Shown piece after piece: positions 11,601 through 21,775 of a stretch of DNA of 64,000 nt; position 1 is the stretch's first letter, and the number at the start of each line of letters is the position of its first letter. The notes below the pieces were generated by a model. That model searched no databases and was not told where the DNA came from. It saw only the letters and a program-made list of their open reading frames with translations. This DNA is from Leucobacter sp. L43. Its GTDB lineage: Bacteria; Actinomycetota; Actinomycetes; Actinomycetales; Microbacteriaceae. The stretch covers positions 248,001-312,000 of the forward strand of contig NZ_JAENJG010000001.1 of NCBI RefSeq assembly GCF_016597785.1. The letters are read 5' to 3'. Both the position numbers and the translations under genes were made by a program.

Positions 11601-11606
11601 GATAAT
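11601..11606 (+). promoter_or_regulatory. -10 element for leaderless DUF3093 gene
   Basis: GATAAT, close to the TATAAT consensus, followed by seven bases and the ATG at 11614. This places the transcript start at the start codon and argues against using the ATG at 11605, which lies inside the -10 element. Confidence 0.6.
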
Positions 11607-11613
11607 GGAGGGT

Positions 11614-12087
11614 ATGACCCGAGACCCCAGCACCGTCACACCCACCACGACGTATCGGGAGCGGCTTCTTCCTGGCGTGAGCCTCTTCATCGCGCTGGTG
11701 CTGGTGATACCCGCGGTGGCGCTGGTACTCACCCCGATCAACGCGCAGTGGGCGATCCCGACGGGCGTCGCCGTGTACGTGATCCTGGCAGTGACATTCC
11801 TGCTTCTGAGCCCGTCGATCACCGTGGAGAATGGCCGATTGGTCGCAGGACGCGCCGAGATCCCGGTCGCGCTCCTCGGCGACATCGAGTTGCTGGGCGC
11901 CGAACGGTTGAAGGCCGCCATCGGCCCGGGCAGCGACGCGCGGAACTACCTGCTGCTGCGCGGATGGATCCATCGGGGCGTGCGGATCGCCAACGTCGAC
12001 CCGGCCGATCCCGCTCCGCACTGGATCCTCACGAGCCGCCACCCGCAAAAACTCGCAGACGCGATCACTGCCGCCCGCGCGGAGTGA
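11614..12087 (+). CDS. DUF3093 family membrane protein
   Basis: 157 residues. Two hydrophobic segments near the N terminus (LLPGVSLFIALVLVIPAVAL and IPTGVAVYVILAVTFLLL) are followed by a cytoplasmic PH-like or beta domain with VENGRLVAGRAEIPVALLG. It matches DUF3093, an actinobacterial family of unknown function typically found beside dut and DUF4193, as here. The start was set at 11614 because of the -10 spacing; an ATG three codons earlier is in frame. A good hairpin terminator follows at 12117. Confidence 0.88.
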   Translation: MTRDPSTVTPTTTYRERLLPGVSLFIALVLVIPAVALVLTPINAQWAIPTGVAVYVILAVTFLLLSPSITVENGRLVAGRAEIPVALLGDIELLGAERLKAAIGPGSDARNYLLLRGWIHRGVRIANVDPADPAPHWILTSRHPQKLADAITAARAE

Positions 12088-12116
12088 GTCGCCGCGGCCT
12101 CCGCCCGCTGCAATAC

Positions 12117-12153
12117 GAACGGCCGCCCCTCCTCGACGGAAGGGCGGCCGTTC
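12117..12153. terminator. Terminator after the DUF3093 gene
   Basis: A 12-bp perfect stem (12117-12128 with 12142-12153) with a 13-base loop, ending in GTTCTCG. It lies 30 bases beyond the DUF3093 stop. Confidence 0.75.
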
Positions 12154-12175
12154 TCGCGAGCCGCGGATTCGCGGC

Positions 12176-12308
12176 TCAGCTGGAGCAGTCTGGTGCGGTG
12201 GCATCAGCCGCGAATGCCTGAATCGCGATGCGATTCAGTTGGAGCATTCTGACGCGGTGGCGTCAGCCGCGAATGCCTGAATCGCGATGCGATTCAGTTG
12301 GAGCATTC
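12176..12308. repeat. 59-bp tandem repeat abutting and entering the DUF4193 gene
   Basis: Two full units (12176-12234 degenerate, 12235-12293 nearly identical to the following sequence) plus a 15-base partial third unit (12294-12308). The partial copy is the last four codons and the stop of the DUF4193 gene, so each unit carries a copy of that gene end. Each unit holds two small inverted repeats, CTGAATCG/CGATTCAG and CTGACGC/GCGTCAG, so the array is a run of short hairpins. Probably arose by slippage or unequal crossover at the gene end. Confidence 0.85.
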
Positions 12309-12584
12309 ACGGCACACCGGGCCGAGGTCGGTCTCGTGGTCGATCTGCGAGCGGTGGCGCACCAGGAAGCAGCTCACGCACGTGAACTCGTCGTCCTGCT
12401 GCGGAAGCACGATGACGTCGAGTTCGACGTCGGAGAGGTCGTTCCCACCGAGGTCGAAACTCGGGTTGTCGGCGTCATCGGAGTCGAGGCCCGACGCGCC
12501 CTTTGCCGGCCCGCGCTCCTTCAACGCCTCGATCGACTCGGCGTCTTCTTCAGTCTTGCGCGGGGCGTCGTAATCCGTGGCCAT
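12294..12584 (-). CDS. DUF4193 family zinc-ribbon-like protein
   Basis: 96 residues. Acidic N-terminal half (ESIEALKERG, LDSDDADN) and a C-terminal metal-site-like domain with FTCVSCFLVRHRSQ and GPVCRECSN, i.e. two CxxC pairs. This is DUF4193, an actinobacterial family of unknown function found near dut and sepH, sometimes discussed as a dUTPase-linked or RNA polymerase-interacting small protein; I would not assign a role. Start ATG at 12584 has AGGAGAG directly upstream; the frame is open further upstream but codon use there is poor. Confidence 0.9.
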   Translation of the reverse strand: MATDYDAPRKTEEDAESIEALKERGPAKGASGLDSDDADNPSFDLGGNDLSDVELDVIVLPQQDDEFTCVSCFLVRHRSQIDHETDLGPVCRECSN

Positions 12585-12796
12585 TCTCTCCTGCGTTCCC
12601 GGGCCGGTATGTCGGCACCTTATCCTTCGAGCGGCCATAGTCTGCCGCACGATGCACTTCTCGCGCAAACCCTTGCTCCGAAAGTTCTCTGAGCGCGAAG
12701 TTTCGACCTCCCCCGTTTCGCCACGCGCCGCATCAATCCCCGCAAGAGGCCGTTCCGTGTGACACTCTGGGTCGCGACTCACGAAGGGATGCGCCG

Positions 12797-14026
12797 ATGG
12801 ACGAACTGCGTTTTGTGCGCCGAGATGACCGGTCGCTGATCGTCGCCAACGACGCTGGCGACGAGTTCCGCTTCGTCGTGGACGAGGCCGCGTTGAGCGA
12901 ACTCCGCCACCTCGCGCGTCGGGAGCGCCAGCCGGGCAAAGTCGGGCCGCGCGAGATCCAATCGTTGATCCGCGCCGGGAAGACCCGCGCGCAGGTCGCC
13001 TCGGAGACCGGGCTCGACGATGCGGACATCGAGCGCTACGAGGAGCCGGTGCTCGCCGAGCGCCGATACATCCTGGAACGCGCTCACGCGGTTCCCGTTC
13101 GTACTGAGGCCAACGACGACGGAGATCAGCGGTTCGGGGCAGTCATAGCGGAGCGCCTCGCCGCTCTCGGTTCGGAGACCAGCGAGTGGTCGTCCTGGCG
13201 AGATGAGGAGCGCGGCTGGATGGTCAGCCTCGAATTCGCCTCCCATGATGTCGGGCACCGCGCGGTGTGGACGTTCGATCATCGCAAGAGCGTGCTGTCT
13301 CCGATCAACCCGGATGCGGTGAATCTCTCGAAGCAGGGCGACGTCGGCGAGCGACTGATTCCCAAGCTCCGCGCCGTGGACACGGCGGAGCGCTCCGGTC
13401 GATTCGACTCGGGCGCTTTCGACGCCGAAGGCCTGCCGAGCGATGGCGACGATGAGGGCCGGCCCGAAGACGAAGGAGCTCGGGAGACGAGTGACGAGGC
13501 GACGTCGTCGCCCGCCGACCCGAACGTCGAATTCGCGCGGCGGCGGGAGATCGACCAGCGCGCGATCTCGTCGGATGCCGAGGCTCCCGCCGATCTCAGT
13601 CAGACCGCCGACCTGCTCGATGCACTGCGAAAGCGGCGCGGCGAGCGTGATCAGGGAAAACGCCAGGAAGCCGATCCCAGCCCCGAGCTGCAACCGCAGG
13701 AGCTCGATCTCGCGGCGCTCGGCAACTCGGAAGCCGACGGTGGGTCGGGATCTGGCGCCGCACCCGATCCCGCTCGCGGCGAGCGTGCGCAACCGACCCG
13801 CACCCCGGAGCCCGCGTCGGATGCGCCCCCGGCTCCCCGGAGCATCTGGAGCACCGCTGGCGTCTCCGGAACGCCGTCTCGAACGGTCACGCCGGCTCCC
13901 ACTCCGCCCGAATCATCGGCGGAGGCGCCGGAGGCCGAGCGCACCACGAAAAAGGGTCGCGCCTCGATCCCGAGCTGGGATGACATCCTGTTCGGAACGC
14001 GCAGCGACGAAGACCCCGCGAACTGA
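12797..14026 (+). CDS. sepH: Septation protein SepH
   Basis: 409 residues. The N-terminal DUF3071/SepH domain (about residues 1-170) begins ELRFVRRDDRSLIVANDAGD and includes a helix-turn-helix-like segment IRAGKTRAQVASETGLDDADI. The rest is a long low-complexity Pro/Ala/Ser/charged linker ending in a short conserved tail IPSWDDILFGTR. In Streptomyces SepH binds FtsZ directly and stimulates Z-ring assembly; the same role is inferred. GAAGGG lies about 8 bases before the ATG; a terminator hairpin follows. Confidence 0.92.
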   Translation: MDELRFVRRDDRSLIVANDAGDEFRFVVDEAALSELRHLARRERQPGKVGPREIQSLIRAGKTRAQVASETGLDDADIERYEEPVLAERRYILERAHAVPVRTEANDDGDQRFGAVIAERLAALGSETSEWSSWRDEERGWMVSLEFASHDVGHRAVWTFDHRKSVLSPINPDAVNLSKQGDVGERLIPKLRAVDTAERSGRFDSGAFDAEGLPSDGDDEGRPEDEGARETSDEATSSPADPNVEFARRREIDQRAISSDAEAPADLSQTADLLDALRKRRGERDQGKRQEADPSPELQPQELDLAALGNSEADGGSGSGAAPDPARGERAQPTRTPEPASDAPPAPRSIWSTAGVSGTPSRTVTPAPTPPESSAEAPEAERTTKKGRASIPSWDDILFGTRSDEDPAN

Positions 14027-14061
14027 GCGGCGGTCGCGCGGCCCTGCCGGTCGACCGCCGC
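14027..14061. terminator. Terminator between sepH and the phosphodiesterase gene
   Basis: A 10-bp perfect stem (14027-14036 with 14052-14061) starting right after the sepH stop; the facing gene ends at 14081. It probably serves both. Confidence 0.65.
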
Positions 14062-14080
14062 CGCGCTCGGTTCGGCCCGG

Positions 14081-15271
14081 CTATGCTCGGCGCGCCGTGG
14101 CCTGAACGCTCGCTCCGAATGACGAACCCGCGAGAGCTCCGCCGAGGGCGAGCGGCACTCCGCGCTCTTCGTCAGTGAACGATCCGTGCTGGCCGACCAT
14201 GGAGAGCACGCGGGCATCCTCGGTACTCGTGAAGTAGGCGACCTGCTTGCGGGCTGCGATCAGCACGTCACCGAGACGCGGGGCAACATCAGACCGCACG
14301 GGCCCGAAACTGCCGGCGGCGATCGCCTCTGCGCGTGTGCCGACCCACGCCCGGTTGCCCTCGGCTCGTTGCCACGCCGCTGCGAGGGCGTCGGCGTCGA
14401 CGCCCTCGTGCAGGTAGAGGGATCGGAAGCGCGGCTCGCCCCCGATCGCCGCAACGCCTTCGAGCAGATCGGGATCCGCCTCGAGCATCACCTGCTGGTG
14501 CGGTGCGATGTCCACCATTCCATGGTCGGCGGTCAGAGCTACCCCGACCTGGCCAGGAATGCTGCGCAAGAATCCCTCGAGCGAGGCGTCGAACTGCTCG
14601 AGGCGCCGCCCCCACTGCTCGCTCTGCCAGCCGTACTCGTGGCCGGCCTTGTCGAGTTCGTCGATGTACAGGTAGACGATCGCGGGGGCGTGTTCGCGAA
14701 GCACCCGCGACGCGATGGCGAACCTGTCCTCGATTCGCTGACCGCCGAGGTATTCGGCGCCCGTGAGAATGGCTTCCGTCAATCCTCCCGATGCATGAGC
14801 GGGTCGGCCGATCGCGACGGCACGCGCACCGATCGATGCGGCGTGCGTCAACAGCGGTGTGGCGTGCTGCCAGGAGGATCGCTCCTCGATGCCATCCCAA
14901 TCACGGAGCGTCGTGACGAGACCGAGTTCCGGGTGCCGAATGCGGTACCCGATCAGGCCGTGGTCACCGGGAAGGCGCCCGGTGAGCAGCGTGGTGAGCG
15001 CCGCCCCCGTCGTCGACGGAGCCACCGTCTCGATCCGTTTGCGCGGGAGTCTGGCGAGGGCGGGAGCGTGGCCGGCGCGAGCCGAGAGGTTCGCACTGCC
15101 GAGACCGTCCACCACGATCATCACGAACGATCGGAGTGCGGGAAGCTGCTCGGAATCCGCATAGTGCAGCTGCGGCGGGAGTGGGGCCGCAAGGCCTCGC
15201 GCGACCGCGGCGAGGCCGCTTGGCAGAATCGCGGCAAGCCTCGCGCCGTTGTCGGCGGTCGTCGGTAGCAT
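14081..15271 (-). CDS. Alkaline phosphatase family protein (nucleotide pyrophosphatase/phosphodiesterase)
   Basis: 396 residues of the alkaline phosphatase superfamily. Metal and nucleophile motifs are in order: [14 protein letters not shown] (first Asp), [15 protein letters not shown] (nucleophile Thr/Ser), [24 protein letters not shown] (Asp/His) and [11 protein letters not shown] (Asp-His). Substrate is not predictable; such proteins hydrolyse nucleotide or lipid phosphodiesters. The ATG at 15271 is preferred over 15280 because CATAAT lies seven bases upstream of it, suggesting a leaderless message. Divergent from parC, with no spacer beyond the shared promoter bases. Confidence 0.87.
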   Translation of the reverse strand: MLPTTADNGARLAAILPSGLAAVARGLAAPLPPQLHYADSEQLPALRSFVMIVVDGLGSANLSARAGHAPALARLPRKRIETVAPSTTGAALTTLLTGRLPGDHGLIGYRIRHPELGLVTTLRDWDGIEERSSWQHATPLLTHAASIGARAVAIGRPAHASGGLTEAILTGAEYLGGQRIEDRFAIASRVLREHAPAIVYLYIDELDKAGHEYGWQSEQWGRRLEQFDASLEGFLRSIPGQVGVALTADHGMVDIAPHQQVMLEADPDLLEGVAAIGGEPRFRSLYLHEGVDADALAAAWQRAEGNRAWVGTRAEAIAAGSFGPVRSDVAPRLGDVLIAARKQVAYFTSTEDARVLSMVGQHGSFTDEERGVPLALGGALAGSSFGASVQATARRA

Positions 15272-15278
15272 GAAATCC

Positions 15279-15284
15279 ATTATG
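15279..15284 (-). promoter_or_regulatory. -10 element of the phosphodiesterase gene inside the parC start
   Basis: CATAAT on the minus strand, seven bases before the ATG at 15271. The same bases contain the parC ATG (15282-15284) on the plus strand. Confidence 0.5.
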
Positions 15285-17753
15285 ACCGACCCCCGCAGTA
15301 CGTCCGCCGGCACACCGGACGCGTCCCACGAACTCGCCGGTGAGCGCATCGAAGATATCGACATCCTGCAAGAGATGGAAGGGTCGTTCCTCGAGTACGC
15401 CTATTCCGTCATCTACTCGCGGGCACTTCCCGACGCGCGCGATGGCTTGAAACCCGTGCAGCGACGCATTCTGTACATGATGCAAGACATGGGTCTGAGG
15501 CCGGAGAAGGGGCACGTCAAGTCCGCGCGCGTCGTCGGCGAGGTGATGGGAAAGCTGCACCCGCACGGCGACTCCTCGATCTACGACGCGCTCGTGAGGC
15601 TCGCCCAGGGGTTCGCCATGCGACTCCCGCTCGTCGACGGCCACGGCAACTTCGGGTCGCTCGACGACGGGCCTGCGGCCTCGCGGTACACCGAGGCGCG
15701 CCTTGCGGGAGCAGCGCTCGCGATGACGGAGTCGCTCGACGAGAACGTCGTCGACTTCGTACCGAACTACGACAGCCAGTTGCTGCAGCCCGAGGTGCTG
15801 CCCTCTGCGGTTCCCAACCTGCTCGTGAACGGAGCGAGTGGGATCGCGGTCGGAATGGCCACGAACCTCGCCCCGCACAACCTCATCGAGGTCGTCGACG
15901 GGGCCAAGCACCTCCTGCGACACCCCGATGCGACCGTCGATGAACTCATGGAGTACATCCCCGGCCCCGACCTGCCCGGCGGCGGCACCATCGTGGGTCT
16001 CGACGGCGTGAAAGACGCGTATCGCACGGGCCGCGGCGCGTTCCGCACGCGCGCGAAGGTGGCCGTCGAGCAGCTCGCTCCTCGACGCACCGGACTCGTG
16101 GTGACCGAACTCCCGTATCTCGTCGGTCCTGAGCGCGTCATCGAGAAGATCAAGCAGGGCGTTGAGGGCAAGAAGCTCTCGGGTATCTCAGACGTCGCGG
16201 ACCTCACCGATCGCAAGAACGGGCTCCGGCTCGTCATCACGCTGAAGACCGGCTTCTCCCCCGAAGCAGTGCTCGAACAGCTGTTCCGATACACCCCGCT
16301 GGAAGATTCGTTCAGCATCAACTCAGTCGCACTCGTCGAGGGGCAGCCGCAGACGCTCGGGCTTCGAGAGATGCTCCGAGTGTTCCTCGACCACCGCATC
16401 TCCGTCGTGACGCGTCGCTCCGAGTACCGGCTGATGAAGCGGCGAGAGCGCCTGCACCTGGTCGAAGGCATGCTCATCGCGATCCTCGACATCGATGAGG
16501 TCATTCAGCTCATCCGCACCAGCGATGACGCGGAATCTGCGCGTTCGAGGCTGATGCAGGTCTTCGAGCTGTCCGAAGCGCAAGCCGAGTACATTCTCGA
16601 ACTGCGGCTGCGCCGATTGACCAAATTCTCGCGTGTCGAGCTCGAGGCCGAACGCGATGAGTTGCAGGCTGAGATCGATCGCCTGCTCGCCATTCTGGGT
16701 GATCAGGATCGCCTGCGCGACGTCGTCGCCCAGGAGATGGACGAGGCAGCGGAAGCCTTCGGCACCCCGCGTCGCACAGTGCTCACGGGCGCAGTCCTTC
16801 GCCCGACCCGCACGGCGTCGACGGCGGCCTCGCTCGAGGTCGCCGATACCCCGTGCACGGTTCTCCTTTCCGTGACCGGTCGCGCGCTCCGGATCGACCG
16901 AGATCCCGATGCGCCCAGCGCCATTCGCCCCGCGCCCCGGGCGACGAAGCACGGCGCCGTGCTCACCGCTCTCGAAGGCACCGTCCGCGGTGAGATGGGA
17001 GCCATTCTCTCCGACGGGACGCTGCACCGCTTCACCCCGGTGGATCTGCCGCTGGTTCCCGCGGCGAGCATCGCGTTCTCGGCCGGAGCGAAGCTCCTGG
17101 ACTACATCGGCGTCACCGACAAGCACCTCAAGGTGGTCGGGGTACTCCCCCTCGAATCGGATACGCCGGTCGGAATCTTCACCCGACAGGGCATCGTGAA
17201 GCGCGTGCTGCTGACGGACCTCCCGGCGAAACCGTCCTTCGAGGTCATCGGCGTGAAGTCGGGCGACGCCGTGGTCGCAGCGTTCGCCGCACCCGACGAC
17301 ACGGAGATCGCGGCCGTGTCGAGCGATGCGCAGTTGCTGCGCTTCCCGGCGACAGCCGTGCGTCCGCAGGGGCGCCCCGCCGCGGGCATGGCAGGGATGC
17401 GGCTCTCGCCCGAAGCGCGTGTCGTCTTCGCCGGGGCTGTGCCTGAGGGCGCTGAGGCGCGCGTCGTGACCGTCGCGGATAGCTCGATCACGCTTCCCGG
17501 CACCGACGTCGCCACGGCGAAGGTCTCGGATTGGGCTGAGTTTCCAGCCAAGGGCCGTGCGACGGGCGGAGTCAGGGCCCAGCGCTTCCTCAAATGGGAA
17601 GACCAGATCGCCTGCGCCTGGGTCGGCGCGGGCGAGCCGCGCGCGCTCGCCTCGGACGGCACGGCCCGGAAGCTTCCGACGGAGCTGGGCAAGCGCGATG
17701 GATCTGGCCAGCCCATCGACGGGTCCGCGGCGTACGTCGGAGTCGCTCCGTAG
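15282..17753 (+). CDS. parC: DNA topoisomerase IV subunit A
   Basis: 823-residue type IIA topoisomerase breakage-rejoining subunit, which decatenates or relaxes DNA together with ParE. Seen: [20 protein letters not shown], the [19 protein letters not shown] winged-helix region, catalytic Tyr136 in AASRYTEAR, and [20 protein letters not shown]-terminal beta-pinwheel with degenerate blades follows from about residue 500. No classical GyrA box (QRRGGKG) is visible, which fits ParC rather than GyrA. Start ATG at 15282 gives the usual N terminus; upstream in-frame ATG at 15270 is an alternative. Faces parE. Confidence 0.93.
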   Translation: MTDPRSTSAGTPDASHELAGERIEDIDILQEMEGSFLEYAYSVIYSRALPDARDGLKPVQRRILYMMQDMGLRPEKGHVKSARVVGEVMGKLHPHGDSSIYDALVRLAQGFAMRLPLVDGHGNFGSLDDGPAASRYTEARLAGAALAMTESLDENVVDFVPNYDSQLLQPEVLPSAVPNLLVNGASGIAVGMATNLAPHNLIEVVDGAKHLLRHPDATVDELMEYIPGPDLPGGGTIVGLDGVKDAYRTGRGAFRTRAKVAVEQLAPRRTGLVVTELPYLVGPERVIEKIKQGVEGKKLSGISDVADLTDRKNGLRLVITLKTGFSPEAVLEQLFRYTPLEDSFSINSVALVEGQPQTLGLREMLRVFLDHRISVVTRRSEYRLMKRRERLHLVEGMLIAILDIDEVIQLIRTSDDAESARSRLMQVFELSEAQAEYILELRLRRLTKFSRVELEAERDELQAEIDRLLAILGDQDRLRDVVAQEMDEAAEAFGTPRRTVLTGAVLRPTRTASTAASLEVADTPCTVLLSVTGRALRIDRDPDAPSAIRPAPRATKHGAVLTALEGTVRGEMGAILSDGTLHRFTPVDLPLVPAASIAFSAGAKLLDYIGVTDKHLKVVGVLPLESDTPVGIFTRQGIVKRVLLTDLPAKPSFEVIGVKSGDAVVAAFAAPDDTEIAAVSSDAQLLRFPATAVRPQGRPAAGMAGMRLSPEARVVFAGAVPEGAEARVVTVADSSITLPGTDVATAKVSDWAEFPAKGRATGGVRAQRFLKWEDQIACAWVGAGEPRALASDGTARKLPTELGKRDGSGQPIDGSAAYVGVAP

Positions 17754-17780
17754 GGTGCGGAGGCGCCTCAGCGCTCGAAG

Positions 17781-17826
17781 GCGCAGTTCGTGCCCTTCCG
17801 CACACGCAGCGGAGCGCGAACTGCGC
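17781..17826. terminator. Hairpin between convergent parC and parE
   Basis: A 10-bp perfect stem (17781-17790 with 17817-17826) with a structured loop and TTTCCG after the plus-strand arm, between the two stops. Similar in style to the long hairpins at 6.6-6.7 kb. Confidence 0.55.
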
Positions 17827-17887
17827 TTTCCGTGCTCTCAAGGGTCTGAGCAGAGCGCGAAAGGAGGTCTCGGCGCGATAGGGCGCC

Positions 17888-17915
17888 AGGGATAGAGCGC
17901 TAGGGATAGAGCGCT
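17888..17915. repeat. 14-bp tandem duplication running into the parE stop
   Basis: AGGGATAGAGCGCT occurs twice head to tail (17888-17901, 17902-17915), with a degenerate third copy before them. The second copy covers two bases of the parE stop codon. Confidence 0.8.
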
Positions 17916-20007
17916 AGGCGTCGATGCGCTCCCGATCGAGATCGTCGGCGTTCTCGATGATGAACTCCTTGCGGGGAGCGACCTCGTTGCCCATCAGCAA
18001 CTCGAAGATCTGAGATGCTGCATGCGCGTCTTCGACGCGCACTCGCCGGAGTGCCCGGTGCTCCCGATCCATGGTCGTCTCAGCGAGCTGATCCGCATCC
18101 ATCTCACCGAGACCCTTGTACCGCTGAATCGGCTCCAGATACTTCTTGCCCCGCTTCTTGAGATCGGCGAGAAGCGTCGTCAGCTCTCGCTCGCTGTAGG
18201 TGTAGATCACATCATTCGGCTTGCGTCCGGCGTTCTGCACGATGACGCGGTGCAGAGGCGGCACGGCTGCGTACACGCGCCCCGCCTCGAGCATGGGGCG
18301 CATGTAACGGAAGAACAAGGTCAGGAGGAGCGTTCGGATGTGCGCGCCGTCGACATCCGCGTCGCTCATGAGAATGACCTTGCCGTACCGAGCGGATTCC
18401 AGTTCGAAGTCTCGGCCCGACCCCGCGCCGATGACTTTGATGATGGCGCCGCACTCGGCGTTGCTCAGCATCTCCGCGACCGAGGCTTTCTGAACGTTGA
18501 GGATCTTGCCGCGAATCGGGAGGAGGGCCTGGAACTCGCTGTCACGGGCCGGGCGCGCCGTGCCCAGAGCGCTGTCACCCTCCACGATGAAGAGTTCGGT
18601 CTCAGCGACGGTCTTCGACCGGCAGTCGATGAGTTTCGCCGGCAGCGAGGAGCTCTCGAGCGAACTCTTGCGACGCGCGGTGTCGCGCTGCGCCCGCAAC
18701 GCGATCCTCGCCTTCATCTCAGAGACCATCTTCTCGAGCAATGCGCTCGTCTGGGTCTTATCGGGCTTCTTCGTCGATTCGTAGCGCGCGGTGAGTCCCT
18801 GCACGATCGCCTTCGAGACGATGGCGCGCACGGCCGCGGTGCCGAGCACCTCTTTCGTCTGCCCCTCGAACTGCGGCTCCGGAACGCGCACCGTCACGAC
18901 CGCCGTGAGACCGGTGAGGATGTCGTCTTTGTCGGGCTTGTCGCTGCCCGCCTTCAGCTTGCGCGCGTTGACCTCGATCTGCTTGCGGAAGAACTTGGTG
19001 AGTCCCTGCTCGAAGCCGGCCAGATGGGTGCCTCCCTTCGGCGTCGCGATGATGTTGACGAAACTCTGGATCTCCGTGTCGTACCCGGTTCCCCAGCGCA
19101 GCGCCACGTCGACTTCGCATTCCCGTTCGACCTCTCGCGAGACGAGGTGCCCGCTCTTCTCGTCCATCACCGGCACGGTCTCCGTGAACTTGCCGGTGTC
19201 GGTGATGCGCCAGGTGTCGGTCAGCGGCGTATCGACGGCGAGGAAGTCCACGAACTCGGAGAGACCGCCCTCGTACGCGAAGCGGTGCACGGGAGCATGC
19301 CCGTCCTCGCCCAGCGATTCAGCTCGCTCGTCCAGTATCTCGATGGCGAGGCCGGGCACCAGGAAGGCGGTCTGGCGCGCGCGGGCGACCAGTGACTCCG
19401 GCTCGAAACGCGCTGAGGACAGAAAGATCTGGGGATCGGCCCAATACCGCACGCGGGTTCCGGTGATGCCGCGCTTGACCTTGCCAGCGACCCGCAACTC
19501 CGACGACTCTTCGAACGGAGTGAACGGGCTGTCGGGCCCGTCGCCCGCGAATACGCCCGGTTCACCGTGGCGGAACGACATCGCCCAGGTCTTGCCGTCG
19601 CGGTCGACCTCCACATCGAGCCGCGAAGAGAGCGCGTTCACGACCGACGCACCGACGCCGTGCAGGCCGCCGGAGGAGGCGTACCCTCCGCCGCCGAACT
19701 TGCCGCCCGCGTGCAACTTCGTGAACACGAGCTCGACTCCGCTCAACCCGCTCTTCGGCTCGATATCGACCGGGACGCCGCGGCCGTTGTCGGTGACGGT
19801 CACGCTGCCGTCGTCGTGGAGCGTGATCCCGATCTCATCGCCGTGCCCCGCGAGAGCCTCATCGACCGAGTTGTCGATGATCTCCCAGAGGCAATGCATG
19901 AGCCCGCGCGAATCGGTCGTGCCGATGTACATGCCGGGTCGCTTGCGGACCGCTTCCAGCCCTTCGAGTACCGTCAGGTGCCGCGCGGAATAGTTGGAAT
20001 CTGCCAC
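17914..20007 (-). CDS. parE: DNA topoisomerase IV subunit B
   Basis: 697-residue ATPase subunit. GHKL ATP site: EIIDNSVDEALAGHGDEI and VTDNGRGVPVDI; glycine-rich lid SSGGLHGVGASVVNALS; TOPRIM metal site FIVEGDSALGTARPARD and ILMSDADVDGAHIRTLLL. The form EGDSALG instead of EGDSAGG is typical of actinobacterial ParE. Start is GTG at 20007 with GAGGAG nine bases upstream. Genes for the two subunits lie convergently rather than in one operon, so they are transcribed separately. Confidence 0.94.
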   Translation of the reverse strand: MADSNYSARHLTVLEGLEAVRKRPGMYIGTTDSRGLMHCLWEIIDNSVDEALAGHGDEIGITLHDDGSVTVTDNGRGVPVDIEPKSGLSGVELVFTKLHAGGKFGGGGYASSGGLHGVGASVVNALSSRLDVEVDRDGKTWAMSFRHGEPGVFAGDGPDSPFTPFEESSELRVAGKVKRGITGTRVRYWADPQIFLSSARFEPESLVARARQTAFLVPGLAIEILDERAESLGEDGHAPVHRFAYEGGLSEFVDFLAVDTPLTDTWRITDTGKFTETVPVMDEKSGHLVSREVERECEVDVALRWGTGYDTEIQSFVNIIATPKGGTHLAGFEQGLTKFFRKQIEVNARKLKAGSDKPDKDDILTGLTAVVTVRVPEPQFEGQTKEVLGTAAVRAIVSKAIVQGLTARYESTKKPDKTQTSALLEKMVSEMKARIALRAQRDTARRKSSLESSSLPAKLIDCRSKTVAETELFIVEGDSALGTARPARDSEFQALLPIRGKILNVQKASVAEMLSNAECGAIIKVIGAGSGRDFELESARYGKVILMSDADVDGAHIRTLLLTLFFRYMRPMLEAGRVYAAVPPLHRVIVQNAGRKPNDVIYTYSERELTTLLADLKKRGKKYLEPIQRYKGLGEMDADQLAETTMDREHRALRRVRVEDAHAASQIFELLMGNEVAPRKEFIIENADDLDRERIDA

Positions 20008-20202
20008 TGCTCAGATCTCCTCAGGTTGATGACGGCTCAACACTAGGGCACGCCGCCGACACTCAGACGGAGGTGCCCCGGCGAGTGAGCGGGTGGACGA
20101 GTCGGATACGCGGTCAGCGAACCCGCGAGCACGAATGGGGGGATTCCGAGCAGAGCGTGCTTGGATGGTCACGAAGTGAATGAAGATGAAGAGGAGGTTG
20201 CC

Positions 20203-20424
20203 ATGACGACACTCGAGCAGGAGCGCACCGATGAGGTCGAATCCGCGGATCGTCCCCTGAGCGCGCTGGACCGCTGTGACAGCTGCGGCGCGCAGGCATA
20301 CGTCCGAGTGCTGCTGGGCGGGAGCGAGCTGCTGTTCTGCGCGCACCACGCCAACAAGCACGAGCCGAAGCTCCGCCCGATGGCGGAGGCCTGGCACGAC
20401 GAGACCCACAAGCTCAACGCATAA
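20203..20424 (+). CDS. DUF7455 small protein with Cys motif
   Basis: 73 residues. Flexible acidic N terminus, then a compact domain ALDRCDSCGAQAYVRVLLGG and LLFCAHHANKHEPKL: a CxxC pair plus a C/HH group that could bind one zinc. This matches the actinobacterial DUF7455 family, of unknown function, normally adjacent to the principal sigma factor gene, as here. Strong site GAGGAGG six bases before the ATG. Convergent with sigA, sharing a terminator. Confidence 0.85.
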   Translation: MTTLEQERTDEVESADRPLSALDRCDSCGAQAYVRVLLGGSELLFCAHHANKHEPKLRPMAEAWHDETHKLNA

Positions 20425-20438
20425 GCTGCGTGATCGAG

Positions 20439-20479
20439 AAGGCCCCCGGTGATGTTCTCCATCACCGGGGGCCTTTTCC
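20439..20479. terminator. Bidirectional terminator between DUF7455 gene and sigA
   Basis: A 15-bp perfect stem (20439-20453 with 20461-20475), 7-base loop, followed by TTTTCC on the plus strand and AA-rich start (T-run) on the minus strand. The best intrinsic terminator in the window. Confidence 0.9.
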
Positions 20480-20491
20480 GTGCTCGCTCGC

Positions 20492-21775
20492 TCAGTCGAG
20501 GTAATCGCGCAGCTGCTGGCTCCGCGACGGGTGGCGCAGTTTCGCCATCGTCTTCGACTCGATCTGACGAATTCGCTCGCGAGTGACGCCGAAGGTGTCG
20601 CCGATCTGATCCAGCGTCTTCGGCATGCCGTCTCCCAGGCCGAAGCGCATGCGGATCACGCCCGCCTCGCGCTCCGACAACGAATCCAACAACTGCTCGA
20701 GCTGCTGCTGCAGCATGGTGAAGCCCACCGCGTCAGCCGGCACGACGGCCTCGGTGTCTTCGATCAGGTCGCCGAACTCGCTGTCGCCGTCCTCGCCCAG
20801 CGGAGTGTGCAGGGAGATCGGCTCGCGCCCGTACTTCTGCACCTCGACGACCTTCTCAGGCGTCATGTCCAGCTCGCGGCTCAGCTCTTCCGGCGTGGGT
20901 TCGCGTCCCAGGTCCTGGAGCATCTGCCGCTGCACGCGGGCGAGTTTGTTGATGACCTCGACCATGTGGACCGGGATGCGGATGGTGCGCGCCTGATCCG
21001 CCATCGCGCGGGTGATCGCCTGGCGGATCCACCACGTCGCGTACGTCGAGAATTTGAAGCCCTTGGTGTAATCGAACTTCTCGACTGCACGGATGAGCCC
21101 GAGGTTGCCTTCCTGAATGAGGTCCAGGAACTGCATACCGCGACCGGTGTACCGCTTCGCGAGGGAGACCACGAGACGCAGGTTCGCGCCGAGCAGGTGG
21201 CTCTTCGCGCGCTGCCCGTCGCGGGCGACCCACTTGAGCTCGCGTTCGAGCTTCTTCGGGAGGCCCTTCTCCGTCGAGAGCTTCTCCTCCGCGAACAGCC
21301 CTGCCTCGATGCGCATGGCCAGCTCGACTTCTTCGGCCGCGTTGAGCAACGCGACCTTGCCGATCTGCTTGAGGTAGTCCTTGACGGGGTCGGCGGTCGC
21401 GCCGGGAATCGCCGTCGTGATCGTGGGAACGTCTTCTTCGTCCCGAGCCTTGAGCACGATGGCGCCCGTCGGCAGCGGTTCGGTTACGGCCGGAGCGGGC
21501 TTTTCCTCTTCGGCGGACTCGGCCTCTTCGTCGACGTCGGGAGCGTCGAGGTCGATCTCATCGGCCTCGCTCTTCTTGGTCGCGCGCTTCGTCTTCGTCG
21601 CGGCCGGCTTTTTCGCCGCAGCTGGCTTCTTCGCCGCCGTGGTCTTCTTCGCCGCCGCCTTCTTGCGCGGAGCCGCCGCGGTTTCGGTCACTTCACCGAC
21701 CTCCTCGGTCTCGACAGCCTTCTTCTTCGCATCCGCAGTGGACGCTCGAGTTGTGGTCGTGGTTGCAGTTGCCAC
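20492..21775 (-). CDS. sigA: Principal RNA polymerase sigma factor (sigma-70 group 1)
   Basis: 427 residues. The first 110 are Lys/Ala/Thr/Glu-rich and disordered (a long region of [15 protein letters not shown] repeats), as in actinobacterial HrdB/SigA. Then come region 1.2 ([16 protein letters not shown]), region 2 ([24 protein letters not shown] and [16 protein letters not shown]), region 3, and region 4.2 ([20 protein letters not shown]). Essential housekeeping sigma factor which recognises the TANNNT-type -10 elements listed here. Its neighbour on the 3' side is DUF7455, the usual arrangement. Confidence 0.96.
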   Translation of the reverse strand: MATATTTTTRASTADAKKKAVETEEVGEVTETAAAPRKKAAAKKTTAAKKPAAAKKPAATKTKRATKKSEADEIDLDAPDVDEEAESAEEEKPAPAVTEPLPTGAIVLKARDEEDVPTITTAIPGATADPVKDYLKQIGKVALLNAAEEVELAMRIEAGLFAEEKLSTEKGLPKKLERELKWVARDGQRAKSHLLGANLRLVVSLAKRYTGRGMQFLDLIQEGNLGLIRAVEKFDYTKGFKFSTYATWWIRQAITRAMADQARTIRIPVHMVEVINKLARVQRQMLQDLGREPTPEELSRELDMTPEKVVEVQKYGREPISLHTPLGEDGDSEFGDLIEDTEAVVPADAVGFTMLQQQLEQLLDSLSEREAGVIRMRFGLGDGMPKTLDQIGDTFGVTRERIRQIESKTMAKLRHPSRSQQLRDYLD

